Assembly (NCBI GenBank): GCA_003650255.1
Contig: QMOP01000027.1
Coordinates: 1 to 11,086 of the forward strand
Reading direction: 5' to 3'
DNA: 11,086 bases
Source: Caldisericota bacterium
GTDB taxonomy: Bacteria > CG03 > B21-G15
The translations under genes and the position numbers were made by a program. This document shows, in pieces, positions 1 to 7,242 of this stretch. Each line of letters starts with the position of its first letter. Position 1 is the stretch's first letter. The notes beneath the pieces were generated by a model. That model saw only the letters and a program-made list of their open reading frames with translations, ran no database searches and had not been told where the DNA came from.

Positions 1-702
1 CTATTATCCTACCATGGAAGGATTTATTTAAGAAATGGAAATATTTTTGATGGTGATATACATTTTTCTTCAAGGGGAGTTGTTGAGGTTTATATCTTAA
101 ATGGAAAACTTGAATTTGACCCTTTAAGAATTGATAGGGTTGTTTTTATTGAAAGACCTGAAAAAATAGATGAAGGGTTTTTAGAGAGTTTGAAAAAAAG
201 AAAGGATTTATTTGTTGAAGAGGATACAGAGTTTGATGAATTGATAAGAAGAGTTGCTAAAGAAGAAGGGGTTGACCCCCTTCTTGTGAAGGCGATTATG
301 AAGGTTGAATCAGATTTTAATATTTATGCTGTTTCAAGAAAAGGGGCAAGAGGTTTGATGCAACTTATGCCACATACAGCAAGAAAACTTGGTGTAGGTG
401 ACATATATGACCCTGAGGAGAATTTGAGGGGAGGAATAACGTATTTAAAAAAGATGCTTGAGAAGTTTAAAGGAGATCTTATCTTAGCACTTGCTGCCTA
501 TAATGCAGGGCCTCTTGCTGTTGAAAAATATAAGAATATTCCACCTTATCAGGAAACAAGAAGATATGTTAGGAAAGTACTTGAGTATTACAGGAGATAT
601 AAAAGGAAAAGAATCAGTTTGAAGATTTTTATGGATGAAAATGGAAGTATTATTTTTAGTTTTAAAAATCTTAAAGGTTTTAAAGATTTACTTTCAGAAT
701 GA
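1..702 (+). CDS. Lytic transglycosylase, SLT/GH23 family (5' end outside window)
   Basis: Cleaves the MurNAc-GlcNAc bond of peptidoglycan in the periplasm, leaving 1,6-anhydro ends. The frame is open from base 1 with no stop, so the TTG at 190 is only an internal Leu codon and the gene begins upstream. The first ~52 visible residues form a short beta-rich module of the form LRNG...G.I.....V.V...G...F....I..I, ending in FIE, a pattern often seen N-terminal to SLT domains. The SLT domain follows. Counting from the TTG, the catalytic Glu is E40 in KVESDF (codon 307-309), then GLMQLMP at 55-61 and AAYNAGP at 102-108, all hallmarks of the family. A basic tail (KYKNIPPYQETRRYVRKV) is typical of the C-terminal helix. 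The signal peptide must lie outside the window. The stop overlaps the next start by 4 nt (ATGA), so it is the first visible gene of the polysaccharide operon, where it could open peptidoglycan for the export channel (inference). Confidence 0.93.
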   Translation, partial: LLSYHGRIYLRNGNIFDGDIHFSSRGVVEVYILNGKLEFDPLRIDRVVFIERPEKIDEGFLESLKKRKDLFVEEDTEFDELIRRVAKEEGVDPLLVKAIMKVESDFNIYAVSRKGARGLMQLMPHTARKLGVGDIYDPEENLRGGITYLKKMLEKFKGDLILALAAYNAGPLAVEKYKNIPPYQETRRYVRKVLEYYRRYKRKRISLKIFMDENGSIIFSFKNLKGFKDLLSE

Positions 703-1337
703 AATTTTATAAAATTCTTAAAATGTTTATGATACTACTTGTATGTTTTTTGAATACTCTCTTCTGTGAAGATTACAGAATTCAACCAGGTGATGAAATT
801 GAAATTTTTGTATGGCAGAGTGAGGATTTTACAAGAAGAGTAATTGTTCAGCTTGATGGAACAATTCCCTATCCAATAAAGGGAAGATTGAAGGTTGCAG
901 GAAAAACACCAAAGGAGCTTGAAAAGGAACTTACTGAGTTTTTGTCAAAGTATATAAAATATCCACAGGTTTCTGTTTTAATTCTGAATTATGCTTATAG
1001 ACAGGTTGCAATAATAGGAGAGGTAAGGAAACCAGGGACATTTCCACTTGTAAAGGAGATGAAACTTACAGAACTTGTTGCAAAAGCAGAAGGTTATACT
1101 GCAAATGCGTATCTTAAAAGGGTTTTTATAATAAGGGAGAAGGAAGGAAGAAAGGAGTTTTTTATTGTTAATTTGAAAAAAATTTTGAGAGGAGATGAGG
1201 ATGATGTTTCTCTTATTCCTGGAGATATAGTTTATATTCCAAAGTCAGCAATTGGTTCATGGAACTGGTTTGTTTCAAATGTTATGCCAACACTAACTTT
1301 GATAAGTGTTTTGATAACACTTTCAGTGATATTGTAG
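699..1337 (+). CDS. Polysaccharide export protein, OPX/Wza family (Poly_export + SLBB)
   Basis: Likely forms the periplasmic/outer-membrane conduit for exopolysaccharide, working with the Wzc-like protein downstream. Residues 1-23 are a signal peptide (basic start, hydrophobic core, ending near LFC-ED); the Cys is not in a good lipobox, so lipidation is doubtful. Residues 24-96 are the Poly_export domain, starting YRIQPGDEIEIFVWQ and including VQLDGTIPYPIKG. Residues 102-155 are one SLBB domain (QVAIIGEVRKPGTFPL), closing with IPGDIVYIP at 173-181. The protein ends in a hydrophobic helix (about 190-212), the place where Wza has its membrane-spanning helix. At 212 residues with a single SLBB it is much shorter than E. 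coli Wza (about 380). The start is coupled to the transglycosylase stop through ATGA. The stop codon overlaps the ribosome binding site of the next gene. Confidence 0.93.
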   Translation: MKFYKILKMFMILLVCFLNTLFCEDYRIQPGDEIEIFVWQSEDFTRRVIVQLDGTIPYPIKGRLKVAGKTPKELEKELTEFLSKYIKYPQVSVLILNYAYRQVAIIGEVRKPGTFPLVKEMKLTELVAKAEGYTANAYLKRVFIIREKEGRKEFFIVNLKKILRGDEDDVSLIPGDIVYIPKSAIGSWNWFVSNVMPTLTLISVLITLSVIL

Positions 1338-1341
1338 GAGG
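1336..1341 (+). promoter_or_regulatory. Ribosome binding site of the hicB-like gene
   Basis: A perfect AGGAGG, five bases before ATG 1347. It overlaps the TAG stop (1335-1337) of the polysaccharide export gene, so the antitoxin has its own strong site while remaining physically linked to upstream translation. It also decides against the out-of-frame ATG at 1342. Confidence 0.8.
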
Positions 1342-1346
1342 ATGGT

Positions 1347-1550
1347 ATGAAACTGAAGGTTGTTCTTGAACCATCAGAGGATGGGGGCTTTACTGCATAT
1401 GTTCCTTCTCTACCTGGCTGTGTAAGTGAGGGAGAGACAAAGGAAGAGGCACTGGAGAATATTAAGGAAGCGATTAAGCTTTATTTAGAGCCTGTAGAGG
1501 ATGAGATTGTTATTGGTGAAAATGCAGAGATTAAGGAGATTGCAATTTGA
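1347..1550 (+). CDS. hicB: HicB-like antitoxin (short, no DNA-binding domain)
   Basis: Predicted antitoxin that binds and neutralises the HicA toxin encoded next. The 67 residues match the partial RNase-H-like HicB fold: a first strand (KLKVVLEP), the hallmark GGFTAYVPSLPGCVSEGETKEEA... (split here: GGFTAYVPSLPGC at 13-25, then EGETKEEALENIKEAI), and an acidic tail. Many HicB proteins carry a C-terminal ribbon-helix-helix or HTH domain for autoregulation; this one ends directly after the fold, so it probably cannot repress its own promoter alone. The order is antitoxin first, unlike E. coli hicAB but common elsewhere. Its stop overlaps the toxin start by 4 nt. Its position inside a polysaccharide operon suggests transcription from the operon promoter. 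Confidence 0.9.
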   Translation: MKLKVVLEPSEDGGFTAYVPSLPGCVSEGETKEEALENIKEAIKLYLEPVEDEIVIGENAEIKEIAI

Positions 1551-1771
1551 AGGTTCCTTCTTTGAGTTACAAAGAAATAGTTTCAACACTTCAGAGATTG
1601 GGATTTATTGTTGTAAGACAGAAAGGTAGTCATATTAGAATGCAGAAAAGGAAAAAAGAAAAAGTTTTAAAGATTATAATTCCTGCTCATAGACCGGTTA
1701 AGAGATCAACACTTGCAAAAATATTAAAGTATGCGGAAGTTTCTTTAGAGGAGTTTTTAGATAATTTATGA
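1547..1771 (+). CDS. hicA: HicA-like mRNA interferase toxin
   Basis: Predicted small RNA-binding toxin that cleaves mRNA when free of HicB. The 74-residue protein has the double-stranded-RNA-binding-like HicA fold: SYKEIVSTLQRLGF (helix 1), then the diagnostic VRQKGSHIRM with the catalytic His at residue 29 in GSH, a basic strand, IIIPAHRPVKRSTLAKIL, and a final helix EVSLEEFLDNL. Length and motifs are complete, so the toxin looks active. The start is TTG at 1547, inside the TTGA overlap with the hicB stop; no other start gives the full first helix. The weak start and coupling would keep toxin synthesis dependent on antitoxin translation (inference). Confidence 0.9.
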   Translation: MKVPSLSYKEIVSTLQRLGFIVVRQKGSHIRMQKRKKEKVLKIIIPAHRPVKRSTLAKILKYAEVSLEEFLDNL

Positions 1772-1772
1772 G

Positions 1773-1778
1773 AAGGAG
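1773..1778 (+). promoter_or_regulatory. Ribosome binding site of the Wzc-like gene
   Basis: AAGGAG followed by a seven-base A-rich spacer to ATG 1786. It starts one base after the hicA stop (TGA 1769-1771), so the kinase gene is independently initiated on the shared transcript. Confidence 0.75.
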
Positions 1779-1785
1779 ATAAAAA

Positions 1786-3636
1786 ATGGTTGAAAGAAAA
1801 GAGTATGAATTGAATCTTTATGATTACTGGAGAATTTTAAGAAGAAGAAAGTGGACAATAATTCTTGCAGTTTTATTAACAGAGGCACTTACAGTATTCT
1901 ACACTTCAAAGGTTACTCCTATTTATGAAGCAAGTTGTAGTGTTGAGATTGAAAGAAGATTCACTCAGACAGGATTTCTTCAGGAGTTTTTCACATGGTA
2001 TCCTGGAGATATAATGTCAACAGAGGCAAGGATAATAAAATCAAGACCTGTTATTGAGGAGGTTGTTAAAAAACTTGGTCTTGCGGGGAAAAATCCAAAA
2101 CCAGAGGAGATTGATAGAAAAGTAAGTGAGATTATATCAAGGGTTTCTGTAAAGAGAGAAGCGAATAGTAATGTTTTAAATATTAAGGTTGCCTCAACTG
2201 ATCCAAAAGAGGCAGCAGTTATTGCAAATACAATTGCTGAGGTTTATGTTATAAAAAGTGTTGAGAGAAAGACAGAGAGGGATAGAGAATTAAGAAAATT
2301 CATAGAGGAACAGCTTAAGTTTGCAAAAGCAAAGTTAGAGGATTCAGAGGAGGCAATTCGTCTTTTTGAACAGACAGGAAAGATTACAGGAGTAAGAAGC
2401 AATTTAAAACAGCAACTTGCTTCTTTAAAACTTGAACTCTCAGAACTTCTTCATAAGTTTACTGAAAATCATCCAAGGGTTAAAGCAGTAAAAAGAAGAA
2501 TAAAGGATGTTGAATCGCTTCTTGCTGCTGTAAGTAAGGAGGACCTTGCATATATGAGATTAAAGAGGGAGCTTGATTTAAATTTACAGCTTTATACACT
2601 TTTAAGTAAAAAATATAAAGATGCTTTGATTGCAGAAGCAGATAAGGCGCCAAATGTTCATGTTATAAATCCAGCAACTCCACCTTCAAGACCTGTTAGA
2701 CCAAATAAGAAAATGAACTATATGATGGGTTTTATTCTTGGAATTTTTCTTGGAATAATAGGAGCAATTGTAAGAGAGAATCTTGATACTTCAATTGGAA
2801 CAATTGAAGAGGTTGAGGAGTATCTTCAGGTTCCTGTTCTTGCTGTTATACCGAGAATTGGAGAAAAAGAGAAAAGTAAGGATATAAAGGAGAAACTTAT
2901 AATATTTTCTGACCCTAAATCTCCAATAGCAGAAAGTTTCAGAACCCTTTTTACGAACATTGAATTATCAGATATAGAAGCAACTTCAAAAACAGTTCTT
3001 TTTACTTCAACCTCCTTAAAAGAGGGAAAATCCCTTGTTGTATCAAACACCTCCCTTGCAGCAGCACAGATGGGAAAAAAAGTTTTACTTGTTGAATCGG
3101 ATTTGAGAAAACCAGTAATTCACAGAATTTTTGGAGTTCCAAAAGAGCCAGGACTTACAAATTATCTACTTGGAAATGTTAATTTTGATGAGATAATTAG
3201 AGGAACAACGGATATACTTCTTGGAGCAATAGACCCTGCTTTAATTGCGAAGACATGGGGGATAGAGAATTTTTCTCTTATTACAAGTGGGCCACTTCCT
3301 CCAAATCCAAGTGAACTTTTTAATTCAAAGATATTTTTTGAATTTCTTGAAAGGGTTAAGGAGAGATTTGATGTTATTATGTTTGATTCTGCTCCTGTTT
3401 TACCTGTAGCGGATGCTTCAATTTTAAGTCCAAAACTTGATGGAGTTGTTATTGTTTATAAGGTTGGTGTTACAGCAAGGGGTGCTTTGAGAAGAGCAAA
3501 GATTCAGATAGAGCAGGCAAAGGGAAAGGTTCTTGGAATAGTTCTGAATGACATAAGAGCAGCAGAACTGATGGATACGGGATACTACTATTACTATTAT
3601 CACAGATACTATTCTGAAGAGGAAGAGAAAGGATAG
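1786..3636 (+). CDS. Wzc-like polysaccharide co-polymerase and BY-kinase
   Basis: Inner-membrane protein that sets polymer length and, through tyrosine autophosphorylation, cycles the export complex. Residues 4-40 are the Wzz N-terminus (LYDYWRILRRRKW and first membrane helix ~24-40). Residues 165-285 are a periplasmic coiled-coil region (KFIEEQLKFAKAKLEDSEEAI), with a NPATPPSRPVRPNK proline motif at 295-308 and the second membrane helix at ~312-329. The cytoplasmic kinase follows: Walker A TSTSLKEGKS (407-416, Lys 415), Walker A' LLVESDLRKP (434-443), SGPLPPNPSEL at 501-511 and Walker B VIMFDSAP (530-537). The tail has a tyrosine cluster, Y600-Y605 and Y608-Y609, then an acidic end. Walker A' has Glu in place of the usual first Asp. 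Fused co-polymerase and kinase are typical of Gram-negatives. Length (616) is somewhat below E. coli Wzc (720). Confidence 0.95.
   Translation: MVERKEYELNLYDYWRILRRRKWTIILAVLLTEALTVFYTSKVTPIYEASCSVEIERRFTQTGFLQEFFTWYPGDIMSTEARIIKSRPVIEEVVKKLGLAGKNPKPEEIDRKVSEIISRVSVKREANSNVLNIKVASTDPKEAAVIANTIAEVYVIKSVERKTERDRELRKFIEEQLKFAKAKLEDSEEAIRLFEQTGKITGVRSNLKQQLASLKLELSELLHKFTENHPRVKAVKRRIKDVESLLAAVSKEDLAYMRLKRELDLNLQLYTLLSKKYKDALIAEADKAPNVHVINPATPPSRPVRPNKKMNYMMGFILGIFLGIIGAIVRENLDTSIGTIEEVEEYLQVPVLAVIPRIGEKEKSKDIKEKLIIFSDPKSPIAESFRTLFTNIELSDIEATSKTVLFTSTSLKEGKSLVVSNTSLAAAQMGKKVLLVESDLRKPVIHRIFGVPKEPGLTNYLLGNVNFDEIIRGTTDILLGAIDPALIAKTWGIENFSLITSGPLPPNPSELFNSKIFFEFLERVKERFDVIMFDSAPVLPVADASILSPKLDGVVIVYKVGVTARGALRRAKIQIEQAKGKVLGIVLNDIRAAELMDTGYYYYYYHRYYSEEEEKG
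3583..3612 (+). other. Tyrosine cluster (BY-kinase phosphorylation tail)
   Basis: Ten codons encode six consecutive Tyr, His-Arg, then two more Tyr, near the C-terminus of the Wzc-like kinase. In the BY-kinase family such clusters are the autophosphorylation sites that control oligomer assembly. Codons alternate TAC and TAT, so this is a selected peptide feature rather than slippage of one simple repeat. Confidence 0.85.
3628..3633 (+). promoter_or_regulatory. Ribosome binding site supporting the TTG start of the polymerase gene
   Basis: AAAGGA within the last codons of the kinase gene, five bases before TTG 3639. No ATG lies near; the first in-frame ATG would remove the first two membrane helices. 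This site therefore supports the TTG start. Confidence 0.6.
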
Positions 3637-3638
3637 AT

Positions 3639-4931
3639 TTGAGAAATATCTTTTTTTTCTTTGTATTTGTATTTTTATCCTTTCTTGTGGGTAGGTTTAT
3701 AGCATTTTCTCCAGTAAAGTTACCTGTTTTTATTGTCGTTTCGATTTCAATAATTTTTCTCTCTCTTATAAACATAAACATTCCAGTTTATCTTCTCATA
3801 TTTGCTATGCTGCTTTCTCCTGAAATAAAGGTTGCTGAGGTTCCTGGAAGAGCAGTTGTTATAAGATTTGATGATTTACTTTTAATTCTTATGTTTTTCA
3901 CATGGCTTTTTAGAACTGCCTTTTTTAAGGAACTCGGTCTTATAAAAAGGACACCGCTTAATAGATTTATAATTTATTTTCTCATTGTTACTTACCTTTC
4001 AACTTTCAGGGGAAATATCCTTGGCAATGTTACATTTAAAAAAGCAGTATTTTACCTTTTAAAATTTACAGAGTATGCAATGATTTATTTTCTTGTTGTA
4101 AATATTTTGAAAGATGAAAAACAGGTAAATATTTTTTATACCCTTTTCTGGGTAACAGCAGTAATTGTAATAATATATGGATATACTCTACTTTTAAGGG
4201 GAGAAAGGGTTGTTGCTCCTTTTGATGAGGAGCCAGGAAGTATAAGTGGTTATTTCCTTCTTTTATTCGGACAATCACTTGCTCTTTCATTTCTTCATCC
4301 TAAAAAATGGATAAGGATTTTTGGTATAATAGTTTTTCTTTCCCTTTTACCACTTCTACTTGGAACAGAATCCCGTGCAGGATATATAAGTTTTCCTTTT
4401 GTTCTGCTTGGTTTTTGGATATTTTTTCCAGAAAGAAGAACTTTTGTTTTAATTATGAGTTTATTTATTCTTATTATTGGAATTATTGTCATACCCTCAA
4501 AAATCAAACAGCAGGCAAAGGAGAGATGGCTTTATACATTTAAAGGAAGTTATGAATTTGCAGGAATAACTTTTGAACCATCTGCTGCAGCACGACTTGA
4601 ATCGTGGCAGATTAAGACAAAAAAATGGTTTTTTAGATATCCTTTTCTTGGAGCAGGAGTTACTGGATGTGGTTTTATTGATAGTCAGTATTTCAGATAT
4701 TTAAATGAAATAGGGCTTATGGGATTTATAGTGTTTTTGGTGCTTTTAAAAAATATTTACAATTTTCTAAAAAATTTGTTAAATAAAAGTGAAATGGTTT
4801 ATATACCACTTGGGTTATTATGTTCATTTCTGGGGCTTCTCATCCATGCTCTTACAACAAATACTTTTATAATTGTAAGAATTATGGAACCATTCTGGTT
4901 TCTTCTTGCTCTTTCAACTTATAGGAAATGA
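3639..4931 (+). CDS. O-antigen ligase / Wzy-like polysaccharide polymerase
   Basis: Integral inner-membrane protein that polymerises or ligates lipid-linked glycans on the periplasmic face. The 430 residues contain about ten or more hydrophobic helices. The Wzy_C signature is visible: LLLGTESRAGYI at 239-250, then a large loop (about 287-355) with an Arg (R319) before PFLGAG (335-340) and QYFRYLNEIGLMGF (350-363), the last matching the usual ...N.yL...E.Gl.G pattern although the common His before it is replaced by aromatic residues. Wzy and WaaL cannot be told apart reliably from sequence; the neighbouring Wzc and OPX genes favour a Wzy-type polymerase. The start is TTG, two bases after the kinase stop. 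The stop overlaps the next gene by 4 nt. Confidence 0.85.
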   Translation: MRNIFFFFVFVFLSFLVGRFIAFSPVKLPVFIVVSISIIFLSLININIPVYLLIFAMLLSPEIKVAEVPGRAVVIRFDDLLLILMFFTWLFRTAFFKELGLIKRTPLNRFIIYFLIVTYLSTFRGNILGNVTFKKAVFYLLKFTEYAMIYFLVVNILKDEKQVNIFYTLFWVTAVIVIIYGYTLLLRGERVVAPFDEEPGSISGYFLLLFGQSLALSFLHPKKWIRIFGIIVFLSLLPLLLGTESRAGYISFPFVLLGFWIFFPERRTFVLIMSLFILIIGIIVIPSKIKQQAKERWLYTFKGSYEFAGITFEPSAAARLESWQIKTKKWFFRYPFLGAGVTGCGFIDSQYFRYLNEIGLMGFIVFLVLLKNIYNFLKNLLNKSEMVYIPLGLLCSFLGLLIHALTTNTFIIVRIMEPFWFLLALSTYRK

Positions 4932-7024
4932 TTTTATTTGTTTTTAGTTTTTTATTGTTTTCAGCAGAGATTGAAATTCAGGATTTTACAGAAGGAGAGT
5001 ATCAAAATCTTGAGGTATTTACTCAGACAATAACTTTGAGAGGAGTTTCGAATTTAAGTTATTCCGGCGGTGGAGATTGGAATTATTTTATACCGATTGA
5101 AATTGTAAATAACAGCACATACACTTTGAGTGATTTCCAGATTAAAATTTCAACAAAATTTGATTATTCAAATATGAAAGAGGATGGGAGTGATATAAGA
5201 TTTGTGAGTAGTGAGGGAGAAGAGTATCTTTACTGGATAGAAAGTTGGAATACAGCAGATTCTTCGGATATATGGATTAGAATTTCCACAGTGTCAGCGA
5301 ATTCGGAGAAAATAATTTATATGTACTATGGAAATCCTTTTGCCTTTTCTGTTTTCTCTGATGATACTTTTCTTGTTTTTGATAATTTTGAAGATGGTGT
5401 TTATAGTGATAGATGGGCGGATTTCGTAGAGCATAAAAAGTTTGATAGTTCTGGTTATACAGTTAAAGAGGAGAAAGGGAGATTGAGTATAAGGGGGACA
5501 GATACTGCTACAGGTGATGGCTGGACAGGAGTTGTTTTAAAAAGTAAAAGAAGTTTTTATCCCCCAGTTAGAATTCTGTACGAGGTAGTTCCGTCATCAT
5601 CTAATGGTTCTGGAAGGGGTATGCTTGGAGTAGTTTCTGGAACGAAAACTATTGTTAACTGGGGGTGGGTTTACATTGATGGTAATATTAATACTACTGC
5701 TCGATGTGAGTCTCCTTTTACTAATAGTGAAAATTTAGGTGGAGAAATATCTTTTGGATCTACATATTATTATCAAATTGAAATAGAAGAGGAAGGTTTG
5801 ATTAAAGTTTATTTGGACAATAGTTTAAAAAAGCAGTTTGCTACTTCTATCTCTTCTGAAGATAGTTTGAATTTATATTTATTTGTAAGCTGTGAAACTG
5901 CTGGAGATAGCGTTGAATCTTTTTTTGATAATGTAAAGGTATATAGATATTTGAAAAAAGAACCTGTAGTATCCTTTAAAGATGTTAAAAGAGTTTACAC
6001 ATCTTCTGGAACATATATATGGAATTTTTCGCCAGGAATAGAAGTTGAGTGGAAAGGGTTTTATTTTTCTCCTGTAATTCAGAAAGAAGGGACAGAAATA
6101 TCTTTTTTTATTGATATCACCTCTTCTGGAGTAAAGAATACCTATGGCCCTTTTACCTCAACAAAGAGTTTTTCTTATTATGGAGAGAAGTTAGAGGTTA
6201 GATGCATATTTAAGACAAATTTTTCAACAAAAACTCCAGTTCTCAATGAGTTAAAAATATTCTATGCTACAGATTTAATTTATGGAGATTATGAGGAGTT
6301 AGAGGTAAGTATTGATACATCAACTTTTCCTGATGATTCCTTTATTAAAATATTTGAAGTTCCCCGTTCAACACCTTTATTTAAGGAGGCATTTGAGCTA
6401 TTGAGAAAGGATAAAATAAGGAATTTAAATGCAAGAATTTATTATATTACAGGAAAGAAGATAACAGGAGAAGTTATTGAGAAGTTACCGTCTGAGATAG
6501 AACTCAGGTTTTCCTATAAGAATTTTGATAAAGATAGAGATGGAATTGTTGATGGAGAGAATTATAGTGTTGAAAAGTTGAGAATTTTCAAACTTGATGA
6601 TAATAGATGGAGTATTCTTAATACTGTTCTTGATAAGAAAAATCAAGAGTTGATTGCAGATATATCCTCTCTTTCATATTTCACAATTTTTGCATTATCC
6701 CCTGTATCAGATTTTGTTGGGGATTTGCTTGTTTATCCAAATCCATTTGACCCCTTAAAGGAAGAGATTACCATCTCTTATATATTAAAGGAAAACTCCG
6801 AGGTAGAAGCAAAAATTTACACTCTAACAGGAGAGCTTGTTAAAAAATGGAAATTTTTTGAGAATGGTGACCCTGATGGAATAATTCCTGTTAAATTTAT
6901 GTGGGATGGAAGAAATGGAAAGGGAATGCTCTGCTCAAATGGAACATATATTCTTTATTTAAAAGCAAAATCAGTAAATGGAAGGGAAAAAAGTTTAATA
7001 AAAAAGATTGCTATTTTGAGATAA
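4928..7024 (+). CDS. Secreted multidomain surface protein: DUF2341, concanavalin-like domain, FlgD-like/CTD Ig module
   Basis: Probably an extracellular or surface-attached glycan-binding protein. Residues 1-13 are a short hydrophobic signal (MILFVFSFLLFSA) lacking any basic residue. An upstream in-frame stop at 4922-4924 rules out an earlier ATG. Residues about 50-165 fit DUF2341 (WNYFIPIEIVNNS, DGSDIRFVSSEGEEYLYW, KIIYMYYGNP, ending FDNFEDG). Residues 165-342 look like a concanavalin/LamG jelly roll ending FFDNVKVYRY. Residues 350-450 are a further beta domain. Residues 455-590 hold a module with an Asp-rich Ca-binding-type loop, DKDRDGIVDGE at 534-544, and SSLSYFTIFAL at 580-590. Residues 598-698 are a FlgD-like Ig fold resembling T9SS C-terminal domains (VYPNPFDP, IYTLTGELVKKW, WDGRNGKG, SNGTYILYLKA). 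The start overlaps the polymerase stop (ATGA), tying it to the polysaccharide operon. Domain borders are estimates. Confidence 0.85.
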   Translation: MILFVFSFLLFSAEIEIQDFTEGEYQNLEVFTQTITLRGVSNLSYSGGGDWNYFIPIEIVNNSTYTLSDFQIKISTKFDYSNMKEDGSDIRFVSSEGEEYLYWIESWNTADSSDIWIRISTVSANSEKIIYMYYGNPFAFSVFSDDTFLVFDNFEDGVYSDRWADFVEHKKFDSSGYTVKEEKGRLSIRGTDTATGDGWTGVVLKSKRSFYPPVRILYEVVPSSSNGSGRGMLGVVSGTKTIVNWGWVYIDGNINTTARCESPFTNSENLGGEISFGSTYYYQIEIEEEGLIKVYLDNSLKKQFATSISSEDSLNLYLFVSCETAGDSVESFFDNVKVYRYLKKEPVVSFKDVKRVYTSSGTYIWNFSPGIEVEWKGFYFSPVIQKEGTEISFFIDITSSGVKNTYGPFTSTKSFSYYGEKLEVRCIFKTNFSTKTPVLNELKIFYATDLIYGDYEELEVSIDTSTFPDDSFIKIFEVPRSTPLFKEAFELLRKDKIRNLNARIYYITGKKITGEVIEKLPSEIELRFSYKNFDKDRDGIVDGENYSVEKLRIFKLDDNRWSILNTVLDKKNQELIADISSLSYFTIFALSPVSDFVGDLLVYPNPFDPLKEEITISYILKENSEVEAKIYTLTGELVKKWKFFENGDPDGIIPVKFMWDGRNGKGMLCSNGTYILYLKAKSVNGREKSLIKKIAILR

Positions 7025-7085
7025 ATATTATAATATAGAAAGTGAACAGTATAGAGATGGGAGCATTAGTGAAAAGTGTACCGAT

Positions 7086-7203
7086 AAAGGAAGGCGGTTT
7101 TCCCCTCGGGGGACGCTCGCGTATGTGGCTCGCTCTGTTCGCTGCGGTAGAATGCTCCATGTCCTCGCTCACAAAGCCCCCTCGGGAAAAACCACCTACC
7201 ATT
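7086..7203. repeat. Imperfect GC-rich inverted repeat, ~27-bp arms, large loop
   Basis: The core arms are 7093-7112 and 7177-7196, with 16 of 20 positions complementary. Extending outward to about 7086 and 7203 gives 22 of 27. The loop is 64 nt (7113-7176). Each arm also contains its own C-rich/G-rich mini-palindrome around CCCTCGGG. In RNA it would form a long stem-loop between the surface-protein gene and the PorV-like gene. There is no following U tract on the + strand, so it is not a classical terminator, though it could slow transcription or stabilise mRNA ends (inference). Confidence 0.7.
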
Positions 7204-7242
7204 CGCTATTTGCTATTTACCATTTGCCACTCGCTATTAGTG
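7201..7242 (+). repeat. Heptanucleotide tandem array
   Basis: Six degenerate 7-nt units in register: ATTCGCT, ATTTGCT, ATTTACC, ATTTGCC, ACTCGCT, ATTAGTG. Consensus is about ATTYGCY. The array abuts the right arm of the inverted repeat and ends 25 bases before the PorV-like start codon. Degenerate heptamer arrays are known as intergenic repeats in other bacteria (for example STRR sequences of heterocystous cyanobacteria); no relationship to those is claimed. Confidence 0.7.

Noticed and set aside
2826..3050. Minus-strand open frames within the kinase, polymerase, barrel, HEAT-protein and glycosyltransferase genes
   Set aside because: They lie inside strongly supported + strand genes, have no family motifs and no ribosome sites; they are shadows of coding bias.
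7008..7034. TTGCTA ... TATAAT promoter-like pair after the surface-protein gene
   Set aside because: The -10 hexamer is perfect but the spacer is only 15 nt and the -35 is poor; such strings are frequent in AT-rich DNA, so it is recorded only as a possibility.
7093..7196. Rho-independent terminator for the upstream operon
   Set aside because: The loop is 64 nt and no U tract follows the right arm on the + strand, so it does not fit the classical form.
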